A stretch of 49,170 nucleotides of DNA from Parafrankia sp. EUN1f (GCF_000177675.1 NZ_ADGX01000059.1:1-49170), one strand, 5' to 3'. Shown: positions 23,716-32,273, numbered from the stretch's first letter. Notes: generated from the sequence alone by a model not told the origin. Translations and numbers: made by a program.

Positions 23716-25547
23716 CCCGGGACGACCCCGAGGACGTGGCCGCCAGCCCGGGCAGTCCCCGGGTGCCGAGGCAGGGCGAGGACCAGGCATCTGGCGATCT
23801 TCAGGTGCCTGGCGACCTCCGGGAACCTGAGGACGTCCAGGCGCCGGATGAAAATCAGGTGCCGGATGACATCCAGGCGTCGGGCGAGCGGGATGCTCCG
23901 CCGGTCGGGCGTGCCCGGCAGGTCGCTGGTGCCGTCACGGCGGCAGTTCGCGCGGTTCGGCACTGGGTTGGCCGCTCGGCGCGGACCGGCCGTGGCCGGG
24001 CGTTGCTCGCGGCGGTCACGGCGGTGGCGCTGGCCATCCCGAGTGTGATCGGGTTTCTGCTGGTGTCGGCGTCGGATGACGGCGGCGGGGTCCCGGAGCG
24101 GGTCGCGTCGATCGGGGTGATGGCGCGGCTGTCCGGGGCGTCGGCGGATGCCGGGAGCAGCGTGCGCAACGCCGTCACGCTGGCGGTGGAGGAGGCCAAC
24201 CGGGACGGTACCGTTCCCGGCTGGAAGCTGGAGGTCGTCGCGAACGACGATCTGTCCCGGCCTGATGGTGGCGCGGCCGGCGCCGACCTTTTCGCCGACG
24301 ACGAGCGGATGATCGGTGTCGTCGGGCCGCTGAGCTCCAGTGTGGCGATGGTGTCGCTGGACAGGTTGGGCGAGGCCGGCCTGCCGGTGATCTCGCCGTC
24401 GAACGCGGAGCCGACGCTGACCGAGCGGCCGGAGGACCCGGACGACCGCCCGTATCCGACCTATTTTCGGCTGAGCGGCACGGATGAGCAGCTCTCCGCG
24501 GTCGCGGCCGACTACGCGGTCCACACGCTGGGCCGTTCCCGGATCAGTGTGGTCGACGGCAGCCCCGACTACGGCATGATCACCCTCGCGGAGCGGTTCG
24601 CCCGGGACGCGCGTGAGGCGGGGGCGACGGTGCCGGCAGTGCACCGGGTGGATGGCCGTTCGACCGACGACGAGATCGAGCAGACGGCGCGGGCCATCCG
24701 GGACGAGGCTCCGGACCTGGTGTACCTGGCCACGGGGGCCGCGTTCGCGGGGGAGCTGCGGCAGGCCTTCGCCGACGAGGGCGTGTCGGTGCAGGTGCTG
24801 GGCGCCGACGGGCTGCTCAGTCACGACTACGTCGAGCGCGCGAAGTCGCTCGCTGATGGTGATGTGATCACCGATCTGTCGGTTCCGGCGTCGCAGCTGC
24901 CGTCCGCCGGTGCCTTCGTGGCGGCCTACACGAAGCGGTTCGGCGCGCCCGAGGGACTGGGCAATCTGCTGCCCGACGGCAGCAGTGCCGGCTCGGCGTC
25001 GGAATCGGGCTCGACCGCCCAGAACAGCCAGAACAGCCAGAACAGCCAGAACAGCCAGAACAGCCAGAACAGCCAGACCGGTCAGAGCGGGCAGTCCGGC
25101 GGGTCGGAGACGGCGACGCCGCAGGGCAAGGTCCAGCCGAGTGCCGACACCCGTTCCAACCAGCGGCGCGGTGACGGCGCCGCCGACGGTGCGGCGGCGA
25201 GTTCGTCAGGTTCTTCGGATCTGTCCGAGCAGGAGCGTGCGGTACAGCGATCGCGGGACGCGGAGCTCGCGGTGCTGCGTGCGGACGCGATCCCGCCGGT
25301 GGCGGCGTACGCCTACGACGCCGCCCGCGCGCTGATCCGGGCCGCGGCGGCGGTGCTGCCGGGGCGTACGGAGGTGACCAAGGCCGCCCGGGCGGCCGTC
25401 GTCGACGCGGTCGGGGCCGGTGAGTACGCCGGTGTCACCGGTCCGATCGCCTTCGACGCGCGGGGTGACCTGCGTAGTCCGCGGGTGGCCCTCTACTCGG
25501 TCCTGGCGGAGAGGTTCGTCCCGTTGCAGGTTGAAGCTGGTGGTTGA
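23712..25547 (+). CDS. Membrane-anchored periplasmic-binding-like protein of the LivJ family
   Basis: A 611-residue protein. Residues 1-95 are an acidic, Pro-rich cytoplasmic tail followed by a basic patch. A single membrane helix follows (LLAAVTAVALAIPSVIGFLL, about 97-118). The rest is a type I periplasmic binding fold (VASIGVMARLSGASADAGSS, MIGVVGPLSSSVAMVSLDRL, GLPVISPSNAEPTLT, RISVVDGSPDYG). The second lobe is interrupted by a Ser/Gln/Asn-rich insert of about 120 residues with six QNS repeats. The long cytoplasmic tail and lack of lipobox set it apart from transport receptors and suggest a sensor or accessory receptor. GTG 23712 overlaps the pdtaR stop. Confidence 0.8.
   Translation: MTRDDPEDVAASPGSPRVPRQGEDQASGDLQVPGDLREPEDVQAPDENQVPDDIQASGERDAPPVGRARQVAGAVTAAVRAVRHWVGRSARTGRGRALLAAVTAVALAIPSVIGFLLVSASDDGGGVPERVASIGVMARLSGASADAGSSVRNAVTLAVEEANRDGTVPGWKLEVVANDDLSRPDGGAAGADLFADDERMIGVVGPLSSSVAMVSLDRLGEAGLPVISPSNAEPTLTERPEDPDDRPYPTYFRLSGTDEQLSAVAADYAVHTLGRSRISVVDGSPDYGMITLAERFARDAREAGATVPAVHRVDGRSTDDEIEQTARAIRDEAPDLVYLATGAAFAGELRQAFADEGVSVQVLGADGLLSHDYVERAKSLADGDVITDLSVPASQLPSAGAFVAAYTKRFGAPEGLGNLLPDGSSAGSASESGSTAQNSQNSQNSQNSQNSQNSQTGQSGQSGGSETATPQGKVQPSADTRSNQRRGDGAADGAAASSSGSSDLSEQERAVQRSRDAELAVLRADAIPPVAAYAYDAARALIRAAAAVLPGRTEVTKAARAAVVDAVGAGEYAGVTGPIAFDARGDLRSPRVALYSVLAERFVPLQVEAGG
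25020..25073 (+). repeat. In-frame 9-bp tandem repeat, six units
   Basis: CAGAACAGC is repeated six times without change, encoding QNS six times in the linker of the binding-like protein. Perfect identity suggests active slippage. Confidence 0.95.
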
Positions 25548-25592
25548 CGGTTCGAGGTCGGACGTCTGGCGGGGCAGGCGGGTAACACGTGA

Positions 25593-25661
25593 AGTCGCGA
25601 CACGCTCACTTTGAGCTTTCGCGACTGAGGGTGAGCGACTAGTTTCCGCTCCGCGGAGCGC
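25593..25661 (+). promoter_or_regulatory. Interleaved inverted repeats before the livJ-type gene
   Basis: AGTCGCGA (25593-25600) pairs with TCGCGACT (25619-25626). CGCTCAC (25603-25609) pairs with GTGAGCG (25631-25637). The two stems interleave, so they cannot form together. A further GCGACT at 25635-25640 could compete for the first arm. A 14-bp palindrome, CGCTCCGCGGAGCG, follows at 25648-25661, and the next start is at 25698. This may be an attenuator, possibly an ANTAR target, or a processing site. Confidence 0.45.
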
Positions 25662-25697
25662 ACCCGCGCGCCGTTGGAAGCAGCGGAAGGACGTTGC

Positions 25698-26906
25698 ATG
25701 ACGGCCACCCCACGGCCTCTTCGAACCAGACCCGCACGGACGGTGGCGCTGCGTCCGATGGCCGCCCTGGTCGCGGGTTTCGCGCTGGTCGGCGCGGCGC
25801 TGACCGCCTGCGGCGGCGACTCGGACGACGGCGGCAAGAAGGAATACCTGATCGGATTCCAGGGCCCGCTGTCCGGCGACAGCCAGCAGCTCGGCATCAA
25901 CGCCTACAACGGCGTCCTGACCGCCGTCGAGCAGCTGAACGGGGACAAGAGCCTTCCCTTCACGCTGCGCATCGTGGCCTCCGACGACCAGGGCCTGCCC
26001 GAGCAGGGTCCGACCGCCGCCCAGAAACTGATCGACAATCCCAAGCTGATGGCGGTCGTCGGCCCGGTGTTCTCCGGCCCGACGAAGTCCAGCGAGCCGC
26101 TTTACAGCCAGGCCGGGTTGCTGTCGGTGAGCCCGTCGGCGACGAACCCGGCCCTCACCGATCTCGGTTTCACCAGCTTCTACCGGGTGATCGCCCCGGA
26201 CACGGTCCAGGGTGCCGCCGCGGCCGAGTTCCTGGCCAAGGTCGTCAAGGCCAAGCGGGTCTACTCCCTCGACGACCGCAGCGAGTACGGGACGGGCCTG
26301 TCCGGCGCTATCGAGCGTGGCCTGGAGCAGGCCGACGTCCCGTTCACCCATGACGGGATCAACCCGACGAAGGACTACACCTCGCAGGCCACGAAGATCA
26401 TGGCCGACGGCGCGGACGCCGTCTACTACTCGGGGTACTACCCGGAGTACGCGCTGCTGACGAAGGCGCTGCGCGGCAAGGGGTACGACGGCGCGATCCT
26501 CAGCGGTGACGGGTCGAACGACGACCAGTTCATCCGCCAGGCCGGGACGGCGAACGCCGAGGGCGCGCTCATCACCTGCCCCTGCTCGGACGCGAACACC
26601 GACCCGTCCGCCGCCGCCTTCGTCGCCGAGTACAAGAAGGTCAACAGCGGTCTGAAGCCGGGGACCTACTCGGGTGAGGCCTACGACGCCACCAACGCGA
26701 TCGCGTCCGTGCTGCGCAAGCTCGGCACCGACGCGAACCGTGAGTCGGTCCGGACGGCGTTCGGGTCGGTGGACATGCCCGGCGTCACGAAGCGGATCAA
26801 GTTCGAGCGCAACGGTGACGTCCAGGGCTCGACCGTGTACGTCTACCAGGTGAAGGACGGCCAGCGGACGGTGCTCGGGCCGGTCAGCTCGCTCATCAAG
26901 CCGTGA
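25698..26906 (+). CDS. livJ: Branched-chain amino acid ABC transporter, substrate-binding lipoprotein
   Basis: A 402-residue exported receptor. The signal peptide ends with lipobox LTAC near residues 36-39, followed by GGDSDD. The mature protein is a complete type I binding fold, with KKEYLIGFQGPLSGDSQQLG, AAQKLIDNPKLMAVVGPVFS, LLSVSPSATNPALTD, YSLDDRSEYGTGLSGAIERG and GEAYDATNAIASVL. ATG 25698 follows GGAAGG by 7 bases. Family members bind Leu/Ile/Val, but many bind other amides or aromatics, so the ligand is not fixed. It heads the liv transporter genes and is separated from them by a strong hairpin. Confidence 0.9.
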   Translation: MTATPRPLRTRPARTVALRPMAALVAGFALVGAALTACGGDSDDGGKKEYLIGFQGPLSGDSQQLGINAYNGVLTAVEQLNGDKSLPFTLRIVASDDQGLPEQGPTAAQKLIDNPKLMAVVGPVFSGPTKSSEPLYSQAGLLSVSPSATNPALTDLGFTSFYRVIAPDTVQGAAAAEFLAKVVKAKRVYSLDDRSEYGTGLSGAIERGLEQADVPFTHDGINPTKDYTSQATKIMADGADAVYYSGYYPEYALLTKALRGKGYDGAILSGDGSNDDQFIRQAGTANAEGALITCPCSDANTDPSAAAFVAEYKKVNSGLKPGTYSGEAYDATNAIASVLRKLGTDANRESVRTAFGSVDMPGVTKRIKFERNGDVQGSTVYVYQVKDGQRTVLGPVSSLIKP

Positions 26907-26920
26907 TCCTTCCCGATGCG

Positions 26921-26958
26921 GCCCAGGTCCAGACCCAGCTCCGGGTCTGGACCTGGGC
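26921..26958 (+). terminator. 16-bp hairpin between livJ and livH
   Basis: GCCCAGGTCCAGACCC (26921-26936) and its exact complement (26943-26958) enclose the loop AGCTCC. Placed 14 bases after the livJ stop and without a T tract, it probably gives partial termination or protects the livJ message, so that the receptor is made in excess over the membrane parts. Confidence 0.65.
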
Positions 26959-26960
26959 TT

Positions 26961-27020
26961 CGGCCTGGGTCCGGGCGGTGACCCGGTGACCGGCCTGAGT
27001 CCGGGCGGTGACCCGGTGAC
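26961..27020 (+). repeat. 30-bp tandem direct repeat upstream of livH
   Basis: Two 30-bp copies (26961-26990 and 26991-27020), starting CGGCCTG and containing CCGGGCGGTGACCCGGTGAC, differ at one position. A third, degraded copy follows to about 27050. Each unit contains GGTGACCCGGTGACC, a direct repeat within the repeat. Confidence 0.9.
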
Positions 27021-27097
27021 CGGCCTGGTGACCGGACTGGGCCTGGTGAACGAGCCGGCCACCGATCCCGTCACCGGGCCGGGCCGGAGGGGGCCTC

Positions 27098-28030
27098 GTG
27101 GGCTCGGCTGAGCAGATCAGCCAGCTGGCCGTCGACGGGCTGATGGTCGGCGCGCTCTACGCGGTGATCGCCCTCGGCTACACGCTGGTGTACGGAGTCC
27201 TCCAGCTCATCAACTTCGCGCACAGCGAGGTCTTCATGCTCGGGGCGTTCGGCGGGCTGTTCGCGTGCCGGGCGCTGGTGCCCGGTGACGGTGCGACCCC
27301 GGCCGGCCTGGCGGCCGCCGGGCTCGTCCTCGTCGGGCTCGTGGCGGGTGCGGCCGCCGGTGGCGCGGCCGCGTACACCCTGGAGCGGTGCGCGTACCGC
27401 CCGCTGCGCCGGCGCGGAGCCCCGCGGCTGGCCTACCTGATCAGCGCGATCGGGGCGTCCCTGTTCGCGTTCAACCTGGCGGGCAAGGAGTTCGGGCGGC
27501 AGAGCGTGCCCGTCCCCGACCTGTTCGCCAACCGCACGGTGGTGACCGTCCTCGGGGCGGAGATCTCGACCCAGTCGCTGGTCATCGCCGCGACGGCGCT
27601 GCTGATGCTGCTCGCGGTCGACCACCTGGTGGCCGACACCCGCCTCGGGCTGTCCATCCGCGCCGTGGCCCAGGACGCCGAATGCGCCGGACTGATGGGC
27701 GTGGACGTCCAACGGGTCATCGTCGTGACGTTCGTGCTCGGCGGCCTGCTCGCGGGTGCCGGCGGCTTCCTCTACGCGATGACGTTCAACGCCTCGTACA
27801 CGATGGGGTTCGTCCCCGGCATCAAGGCGTTCACCGCGGCGGTGCTCGGCGGCATCGGGAACGTGCGCGGCGCGGTGCTCGGCGGGCTGCTGCTCGGCCT
27901 GGTCGAGAGCTTCGGCGGTTACCTGTTCGACGCCTCCTACAAGAACGTCATCGCGTTCACCGTGCTCGTCGGCGTGCTCCTGGTTCGACCGTCCGGCCTG
28001 CTCGGGACCCGCCTGGGCCGGCCGGCGTGA
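27098..28030 (+). CDS. livH: Branched-chain amino acid ABC transporter permease LivH
   Basis: A 310-residue inner-membrane permease with about eight hydrophobic segments. Family motifs are GALYAVIALGYTLVYGVLQL then INFAHSEVFMLGAFGG near the N-terminus, RAVAQDAECAGLMGVDVQRV in the ATPase-contact loop, and VLGGIGNVRGAVLGGLLLGL near the C-terminus. The GTG start is at 27098. Its stop overlaps the livM start (GTGA), so assembly with LivM is co-translationally coupled. Confidence 0.95.
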   Translation: MGSAEQISQLAVDGLMVGALYAVIALGYTLVYGVLQLINFAHSEVFMLGAFGGLFACRALVPGDGATPAGLAAAGLVLVGLVAGAAAGGAAAYTLERCAYRPLRRRGAPRLAYLISAIGASLFAFNLAGKEFGRQSVPVPDLFANRTVVTVLGAEISTQSLVIAATALLMLLAVDHLVADTRLGLSIRAVAQDAECAGLMGVDVQRVIVVTFVLGGLLAGAGGFLYAMTFNASYTMGFVPGIKAFTAAVLGGIGNVRGAVLGGLLLGLVESFGGYLFDASYKNVIAFTVLVGVLLVRPSGLLGTRLGRPA

Positions 28031-29436
28031 GCGGTCGGCTGCGCAGCCTGCGGACCGCCGGCCTGCTCGCCGCGCTGGCGGCGGTGATGACGGGGCCGAC
28101 GGGCGACGCGGATCATCCACTCGCCGGGATCCGCGGGTCCCTCGCGTTCCCGCGGGTGCTGTTCTTCGCCGCCGCGGCGCTGGTGCTGTGGGCGGCACTG
28201 CTGGGCCGCGACCGGCTGCGCGCCCAGGCCCGCACGCTGCGCGGGACGGCCCTCGGCCGGCTGGCGGGCCCCGCCGGTGCCGGTGCCGGCAATGGCAATG
28301 GCAATGGCAACGGTGCTGGCGCCGCCACCCGGCCCGGCGCGACCTGGTTGTCCGGGCGGCGTGGGGCGGTGCTCGGCCACGCCGCGTTGCTCGCGGTTGC
28401 CCTGGCGGTTCCGCCGGTGCTGCCGACCGCCGCGCAGCAGGCCCTGGTGAGCGAGATCGGCATCTACGCGCTGCTCGCGCTGGGCCTCAACGTCGTCGTC
28501 GGCTACGCCGGGCTGCTCGACCTCGGCTACATCGCGTTCTTCGCGATCGGTGCCTACACGACCGCCTACCTGACCTCGGCGGACGCGATGCCCTGGCACG
28601 CGCCCTGGCAGCTCAACCCGTTCTTCGTACTGCCCATCGCGCTGCTGGTGGCGGCGGTCGCCGGGGTCGTCCTCGGCGGCCCGACGCTGCGCCTGCGCGG
28701 GGACTACCTGGCCATCGTGACCCTGGGGTTCGGGGAGATCGTCCAACTGCTGGCGAACAACGCGGACGGTGTCACCGGCGGGCCCCGGGGCGTCTTCGGC
28801 CTGCCGCCGCTGTCGGTGGAGCTGCCCGGGGTCCGCTACTCCTGGGGCCTGGACCCGCTGCCGTACTACTACCTGCTGATCGCGCTGATCGTGCTGGTGA
28901 TGGTGGTGTTCGGGCGCTGGGAACGCTCGCGGACGGGACGGGCCTGGACGGCGATCCGCCAGGACGAGGTCGCCGCCGAGGCGACCGGTGTGGCGACCAT
29001 GCGGATGAAACTGCTGGCCTTCGCCGTGGGTGCGTCCGTGTCGGGATTCGCCGGCGTGGTGGTCGCGACCAAGCAGTTCTTCAACCCGCAGTCCTTCGGC
29101 CTGCAGGCCTCGCTGCTCGTGCTCACTATCGTGATCTTCGGTGGGATGGGCTCTCGGCTCGGGGTGGTGCTCGGCGCGCTGGTCCTGCAGGGAACCGCGT
29201 TCCTGCTGCGGGACACGGTGCCGCCGGCCGACCGCTTCATCTACTTCGGCGCCGTGGTGGTGCTGATGATGATCTTCCGGCCGGAGGGGCTGCTGCCACC
29301 ACGTGCGCATCGCCCCCGCGGGTCCGGGCCGTCCCGCGACAGGTCCGTCGAGTCCGTCGAGTCCGTCGATTCCGACGGGGCAGCCGGGACGTCCCGTGGC
29401 GTGGCCGACCAGGCGTCGCCGGGGGTGGTCTCTTGA
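28027..29436 (+). CDS. livM: Branched-chain amino acid ABC transporter permease LivM
   Basis: A 469-residue permease, longer than the usual 320-430. The core starts at about residue 130, with LVSEIGIYALLALGLNVVVG, YAGLLDLGYIAFFAIGAYTT, GPTLRLRGDYLAIVTLGFGE, the ATPase-contact loop AIRQDEVAAEATGV and VIFGGMGSRLGVVLGALVL. The first 125 residues contain extra hydrophobic segments and a GNGNGNGN linker. The C-terminal 50 residues are hydrophilic with VESVESVDS repeats, likely cytoplasmic. GTG 28027 overlaps the livH stop, and its own stop overlaps the livG TTG. Confidence 0.94.
   Translation: MSGRLRSLRTAGLLAALAAVMTGPTGDADHPLAGIRGSLAFPRVLFFAAAALVLWAALLGRDRLRAQARTLRGTALGRLAGPAGAGAGNGNGNGNGAGAATRPGATWLSGRRGAVLGHAALLAVALAVPPVLPTAAQQALVSEIGIYALLALGLNVVVGYAGLLDLGYIAFFAIGAYTTAYLTSADAMPWHAPWQLNPFFVLPIALLVAAVAGVVLGGPTLRLRGDYLAIVTLGFGEIVQLLANNADGVTGGPRGVFGLPPLSVELPGVRYSWGLDPLPYYYLLIALIVLVMVVFGRWERSRTGRAWTAIRQDEVAAEATGVATMRMKLLAFAVGASVSGFAGVVVATKQFFNPQSFGLQASLLVLTIVIFGGMGSRLGVVLGALVLQGTAFLLRDTVPPADRFIYFGAVVVLMMIFRPEGLLPPRAHRPRGSGPSRDRSVESVESVDSDGAAGTSRGVADQASPGVVS
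28288..28311 (+). repeat. In-frame 6-bp tandem repeat in livM
   Basis: Three GGCAAT units and one GGCAAC encode the Gly-Asn linker of LivM. This is the fastest-mutating class of repeat in the window by unit size. Confidence 0.9.
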
Positions 29437-30416
29437 GCGGCGCGACAGTTCCGCGGCCACTTCCGGCGCCGATCTCGCGGACGATTCCGCAGCCGCGGCC
29501 GTCGGTGGCCGACCCGATCCTCGACGTCCGGGACGTCACCCTGCGCTTCGGTGGGCTGACCAGCCTCGACGGGGTCTCCCTGCGGCAGGGCCGGGGAAGC
29601 GTCCTCGCTGTCATCGGCCCGAACGGGGCCGGCAAGACGTCCTTGTTCAACTGTCTCACCGGTGCCTACCGGCCGCAGCAGGGCAGCGCACGGTTCTGGC
29701 CGACAGCCCCAGCCACCTCCGCGAACCCGGCAGGCGCTTCGGCCCTGGAGGGTGTGGGGGAGGGCGGGGTCGAGCTCGTCGGCCGGTCGCCGCACCGGGT
29801 CGCGCGGGTCGGCATCGCGCGGACGTTCCAGAACATCCGGTTGTTCCCCGAGATGTCCGCGGTCGAGAACGTGCAGGTCGGTGTGGAGGTCAGGGCCCGC
29901 GCGGGCGCGCTGCGCGGGCTGGTGCCGACCAGGGCCGTGCGGCGGGAGGAACGCGAGATCCTCGAGCGCAGCCATCTCCTGCTGGACTTCGTCGGGCTTC
30001 GGCACCGGGTGCGGTGGCCGGCCGGCAGCCTGGCCTACGGGGAGCAACGGCGGCTGGAGATCGCGCGGGCGCTGGGCACGAGCCCGTCCCTGCTCCTGCT
30101 GGACGAGCCAGCCGCCGGCGCCACCGCGTCGGAACGGCGCGACCTGGTGGCGCTGATCCGCGCCATCGTCGACCAGGGTGTCTCCGTGTTGCTCATCGAG
30201 CACGACATCCGACTGGTGGCTGCGGTGGCCCGCTCGATCGTCGTGCTCAACTTCGGCCGGGTGATCGCCACGGGGTCGCCGGAGCAGATCAGGTCCGACC
30301 CCGCGGTGGTCGAGGCCTACCTCGGCGACTCCGACGGCCGGGCCGACGACCGAGCCGGAGACCGGACCGCTGGCCAGGCCGGCGACCGGGCCGACGGCAG
30401 GGAGGGCCGACGATGA
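29433..30416 (+). CDS. livG: Branched-chain amino acid ABC transporter ATPase LivG
   Basis: A 327-residue ATPase. Walker A is GPNGAGKT (residues 62-69), the Q-loop region TFQNIRLFPEMSAVENV, the signature LAYGEQRRLEIARAL (Ala where Ser is usual), Walker B LLLLDEPAAGAT and the H-loop LLIEHDIRLV. TTG 29433 overlapping the livM stop is chosen for coupling; GTG 29505 is a shorter option. About 25 residues rich in Ala, Pro and Gly (residues 88-112) are inserted between the first strands and the RVGIARTFQ helix. The tail is rich in Asp, Arg and Gly (DRADGREGRR). Confidence 0.94.
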   Translation: MSGATVPRPLPAPISRTIPQPRPSVADPILDVRDVTLRFGGLTSLDGVSLRQGRGSVLAVIGPNGAGKTSLFNCLTGAYRPQQGSARFWPTAPATSANPAGASALEGVGEGGVELVGRSPHRVARVGIARTFQNIRLFPEMSAVENVQVGVEVRARAGALRGLVPTRAVRREEREILERSHLLLDFVGLRHRVRWPAGSLAYGEQRRLEIARALGTSPSLLLLDEPAAGATASERRDLVALIRAIVDQGVSVLLIEHDIRLVAAVARSIVVLNFGRVIATGSPEQIRSDPAVVEAYLGDSDGRADDRAGDRTAGQAGDRADGREGRR

Positions 30417-31441
30417 CCGCGGCCACGACTCCGGCCAGGACCACCGACGGCGGCGACGGCGGCGACGGCGGCCATGACGTCCCGCTGCTCGACGTGCGGG
30501 ACGTCGAGGTCGCCTACGGGGCGGTCACCGCCGTCCGCGGGATCTCGCTGCGGGTCCGCTCCGGCGAGGTGGTGGCCCTGCTGGGCGCGAACGGCGCAGG
30601 GAAGACCACGACCCTGCGGATGATCTCCGGGCTGCTGGCGCCTGTGCGCGGATCGGTCTGGTTCGACGGCGCGCCGCTCGCCGGCAGCCCTCGCCCCGGC
30701 CCCAACTCCGGCCGCGGCCTTCACCGCCGCTCTCGCCGCAGTCCTCGTGGCAGCGGCCGCCCCGGCTCCGCCGCGCCGGTCCCGGGGCGCGACTCGGAGG
30801 CGAACCTGCCGGTGCATCGGGTCGCGGCGCTCGGTATCAGCCACGTCCCGGAGGGCCGGCGGATCTTTCCGGCCATGTCGGTCGCCGAGAACCTGGCGCT
30901 GGGGAGCTTCCTCGATGCCCGCCGCTCGCGCGAGAGCACGCGCCGTGAGCTGGAGCGGGTGCACACGCTGTTTCCCCGGCTCGCGGAACGGTCCAGGCAG
31001 CCGGCGGGAACCCTCTCCGGTGGGGAGCAGCAGATGCTGGCGATCGGCCGTGCGCTGATGGCGCGCCCTCGCCTCATCCTGCTGGACGAGCCGTCGCTCG
31101 GCCTGGCCCCGAAGCTGGTCGCGACGATCTTCGCGGTGATCAGGGAGATCAACGCGGACGGTGTGACCGTTCTGCTGGTCGAGCAGAACGCGGCGGCCGC
31201 GCTTCGGATAGCCCATCGGGGCTATGTCCTCGACACCGGCAGCGTGGTGCTGGAGGGCACCGCCGCGGATCTCGCGCGTGATCCCCGGGTGCGTGACGCC
31301 TACCTGGGCGGCAACCACCAGGCGGAGCAGGCGGCGCCGGAGCGGACGGTGTCGGAGGAAGTGCCGGAAGAAGAAGTGGGGAAGAGACTTGCGGCGGAGA
31401 CTGGTACGGCGGAACTGGATGTGGAGGAGTCAGCCGGCTGA
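30413..31441 (+). CDS. livF: Branched-chain amino acid ABC transporter ATPase LivF
   Basis: A 342-residue ATPase partner of LivG. Walker A is GANGAGKT (58-65), then HVPEGRRIFPAMSVAENLAL, the signature LSGGEQQMLAIGRALM, Walker B LILLDEPSLGLAP and LLVEQNAAAAL. Two extra parts stand out. One is an Arg/Ser/Pro/Gly-rich insert at about residues 92-131, placed between the first beta-sheet and the LPVHRVAALGISH helix. The other is a Glu-rich tail of about 45 residues. ATG 30413 overlaps the livG stop. It closes the transporter operon. Confidence 0.94.
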   Translation: MTAATTPARTTDGGDGGDGGHDVPLLDVRDVEVAYGAVTAVRGISLRVRSGEVVALLGANGAGKTTTLRMISGLLAPVRGSVWFDGAPLAGSPRPGPNSGRGLHRRSRRSPRGSGRPGSAAPVPGRDSEANLPVHRVAALGISHVPEGRRIFPAMSVAENLALGSFLDARRSRESTRRELERVHTLFPRLAERSRQPAGTLSGGEQQMLAIGRALMARPRLILLDEPSLGLAPKLVATIFAVIREINADGVTVLLVEQNAAAALRIAHRGYVLDTGSVVLEGTAADLARDPRVRDAYLGGNHQAEQAAPERTVSEEVPEEEVGKRLAAETGTAELDVEESAG

Positions 31442-31615
31442 CTCTGGCGGATGCCCGGGAAGGACTTTGGTGCCGTCCGAACCTTCCCCGTGCCCGGCGT
31501 TTTCTACTCGGCCGCCCCGGGCGCCCACCTGGGACGAAAGTAGCAGCACGGCCGGGCGGGCGGAACGCCGCGGGTGTGCCGAGGTGGCCTGAGTGTTCTG
31601 ACGCAGCTGTTCTCG

Positions 31616-31722
31616 CCGGGAAATCGGGGCGCTTTCCGGGAACAGTGCGGGCACTACCCGGCAGCAGCGCGAGCGCTGCCCGGGAACAGCGCGGGTGCTA
31701 CCCGGGAACCGAGCCGGAACCG
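31616..31722. repeat. Tandem 22-bp repeats, each able to fold as a hairpin
   Basis: Units starting CCGGG or CCGGC begin at 31616, 31636, 31658, 31680 and 31702 (20-22 bp each). Units two and three contain short palindromes, AGTGCGGGCACT and AGCGCGAGCGCT; unit four has a broken version. They sit in the 256-bp gap where livF and the thioesterase converge, and the thioesterase stop (31698-31700) lies inside a unit. A shared bidirectional terminator is one reading. The earlier part of the gap (31442-31615) shows nothing clear. Confidence 0.75.
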
Positions 31723-32144
31723 GGCGGGCGGTCCCGGAGCATGCAGGTCAGCCTGCAGGTGCACACCGGCCGGCCGGCCTCGTCGGTGATCCGGATGTCG
31801 TAGGTTGCCAGGGTCGATCCCGCGTGGATCCGTGTGGCGACCGCGGTCACCGTCCCGTCGGTGGCCGCGCGGTGATGCGTCGCGTTGATCTCGATGCCGA
31901 CGGCGATCCGGCCGGGCTGGGCGGTGAGCATCGAGGCGACCGAGCCCACCGTCTCCGCGAGGACCACGGAGGCGCCCCCGTGCAGCAGGCCGTAGGGCTG
32001 GCGGTTGCCGGCGACCGGCATCGTGGCGGTCACCCGCTGCGCGCTGGCCTCCGTGAGCACGATCCCCATCCGCTCGGAGAGTTCGCCCCGATGCTTGTTG
32101 AGCTCGTTGAGTAGCTCGTCTGGGTCCGTCGACGGTGTGGGCAC
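31698..32144 (-). CDS. Hotdog-fold acyl-CoA thioesterase, PaaI/YbgC type
   Basis: A 148-residue single hotdog domain. The signature YGLLHGGASVVLAETVGSVA includes the HGG motif, with Glu/Thr as likely catalytic residues. GIEINATHHRAATDGTVTAV and ATYDIRITDEAGRPVCTCRL complete the fold. Such proteins hydrolyse aromatic or medium-chain acyl-CoA. GTG 32144 is chosen because the conserved helix starts soon after; ATG at MGIVLTEAS would be too short. It is divergent from polA across about 135 bp. The last residues fall in the 22-bp repeats, so the C-terminal tail probably varies between strains. Confidence 0.88.
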   Translation of the reverse strand: MPTPSTDPDELLNELNKHRGELSERMGIVLTEASAQRVTATMPVAGNRQPYGLLHGGASVVLAETVGSVASMLTAQPGRIAVGIEINATHHRAATDGTVTAVATRIHAGSTLATYDIRITDEAGRPVCTCRLTCMLRDRPPGSGSVPG

Positions 32145-32267
32145 GACCTGAACCCTAATGCCGCGGCCGGGGCCGGAGCCGGTCGGGCGGGGCGTACGGG
32201 GGCGAACCTCGCCGGGCGCGGCAGTCGCCACCTGCCGGACGTCCGCGGACCTGTCGTACCCACGTCC

Positions 32268-32273
32268 TAGACT
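32268..32273 (+). promoter_or_regulatory. -10 hexamer of a leaderless polA promoter
   Basis: TAGACT ends six bases before the GTG start of polA, so the transcript would begin at the start codon itself. There is no ribosome site upstream of the GTG. Leaderless genes are common in actinobacteria. The -35 region (about 32245-32250) is not recognisable. Confidence 0.6.
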
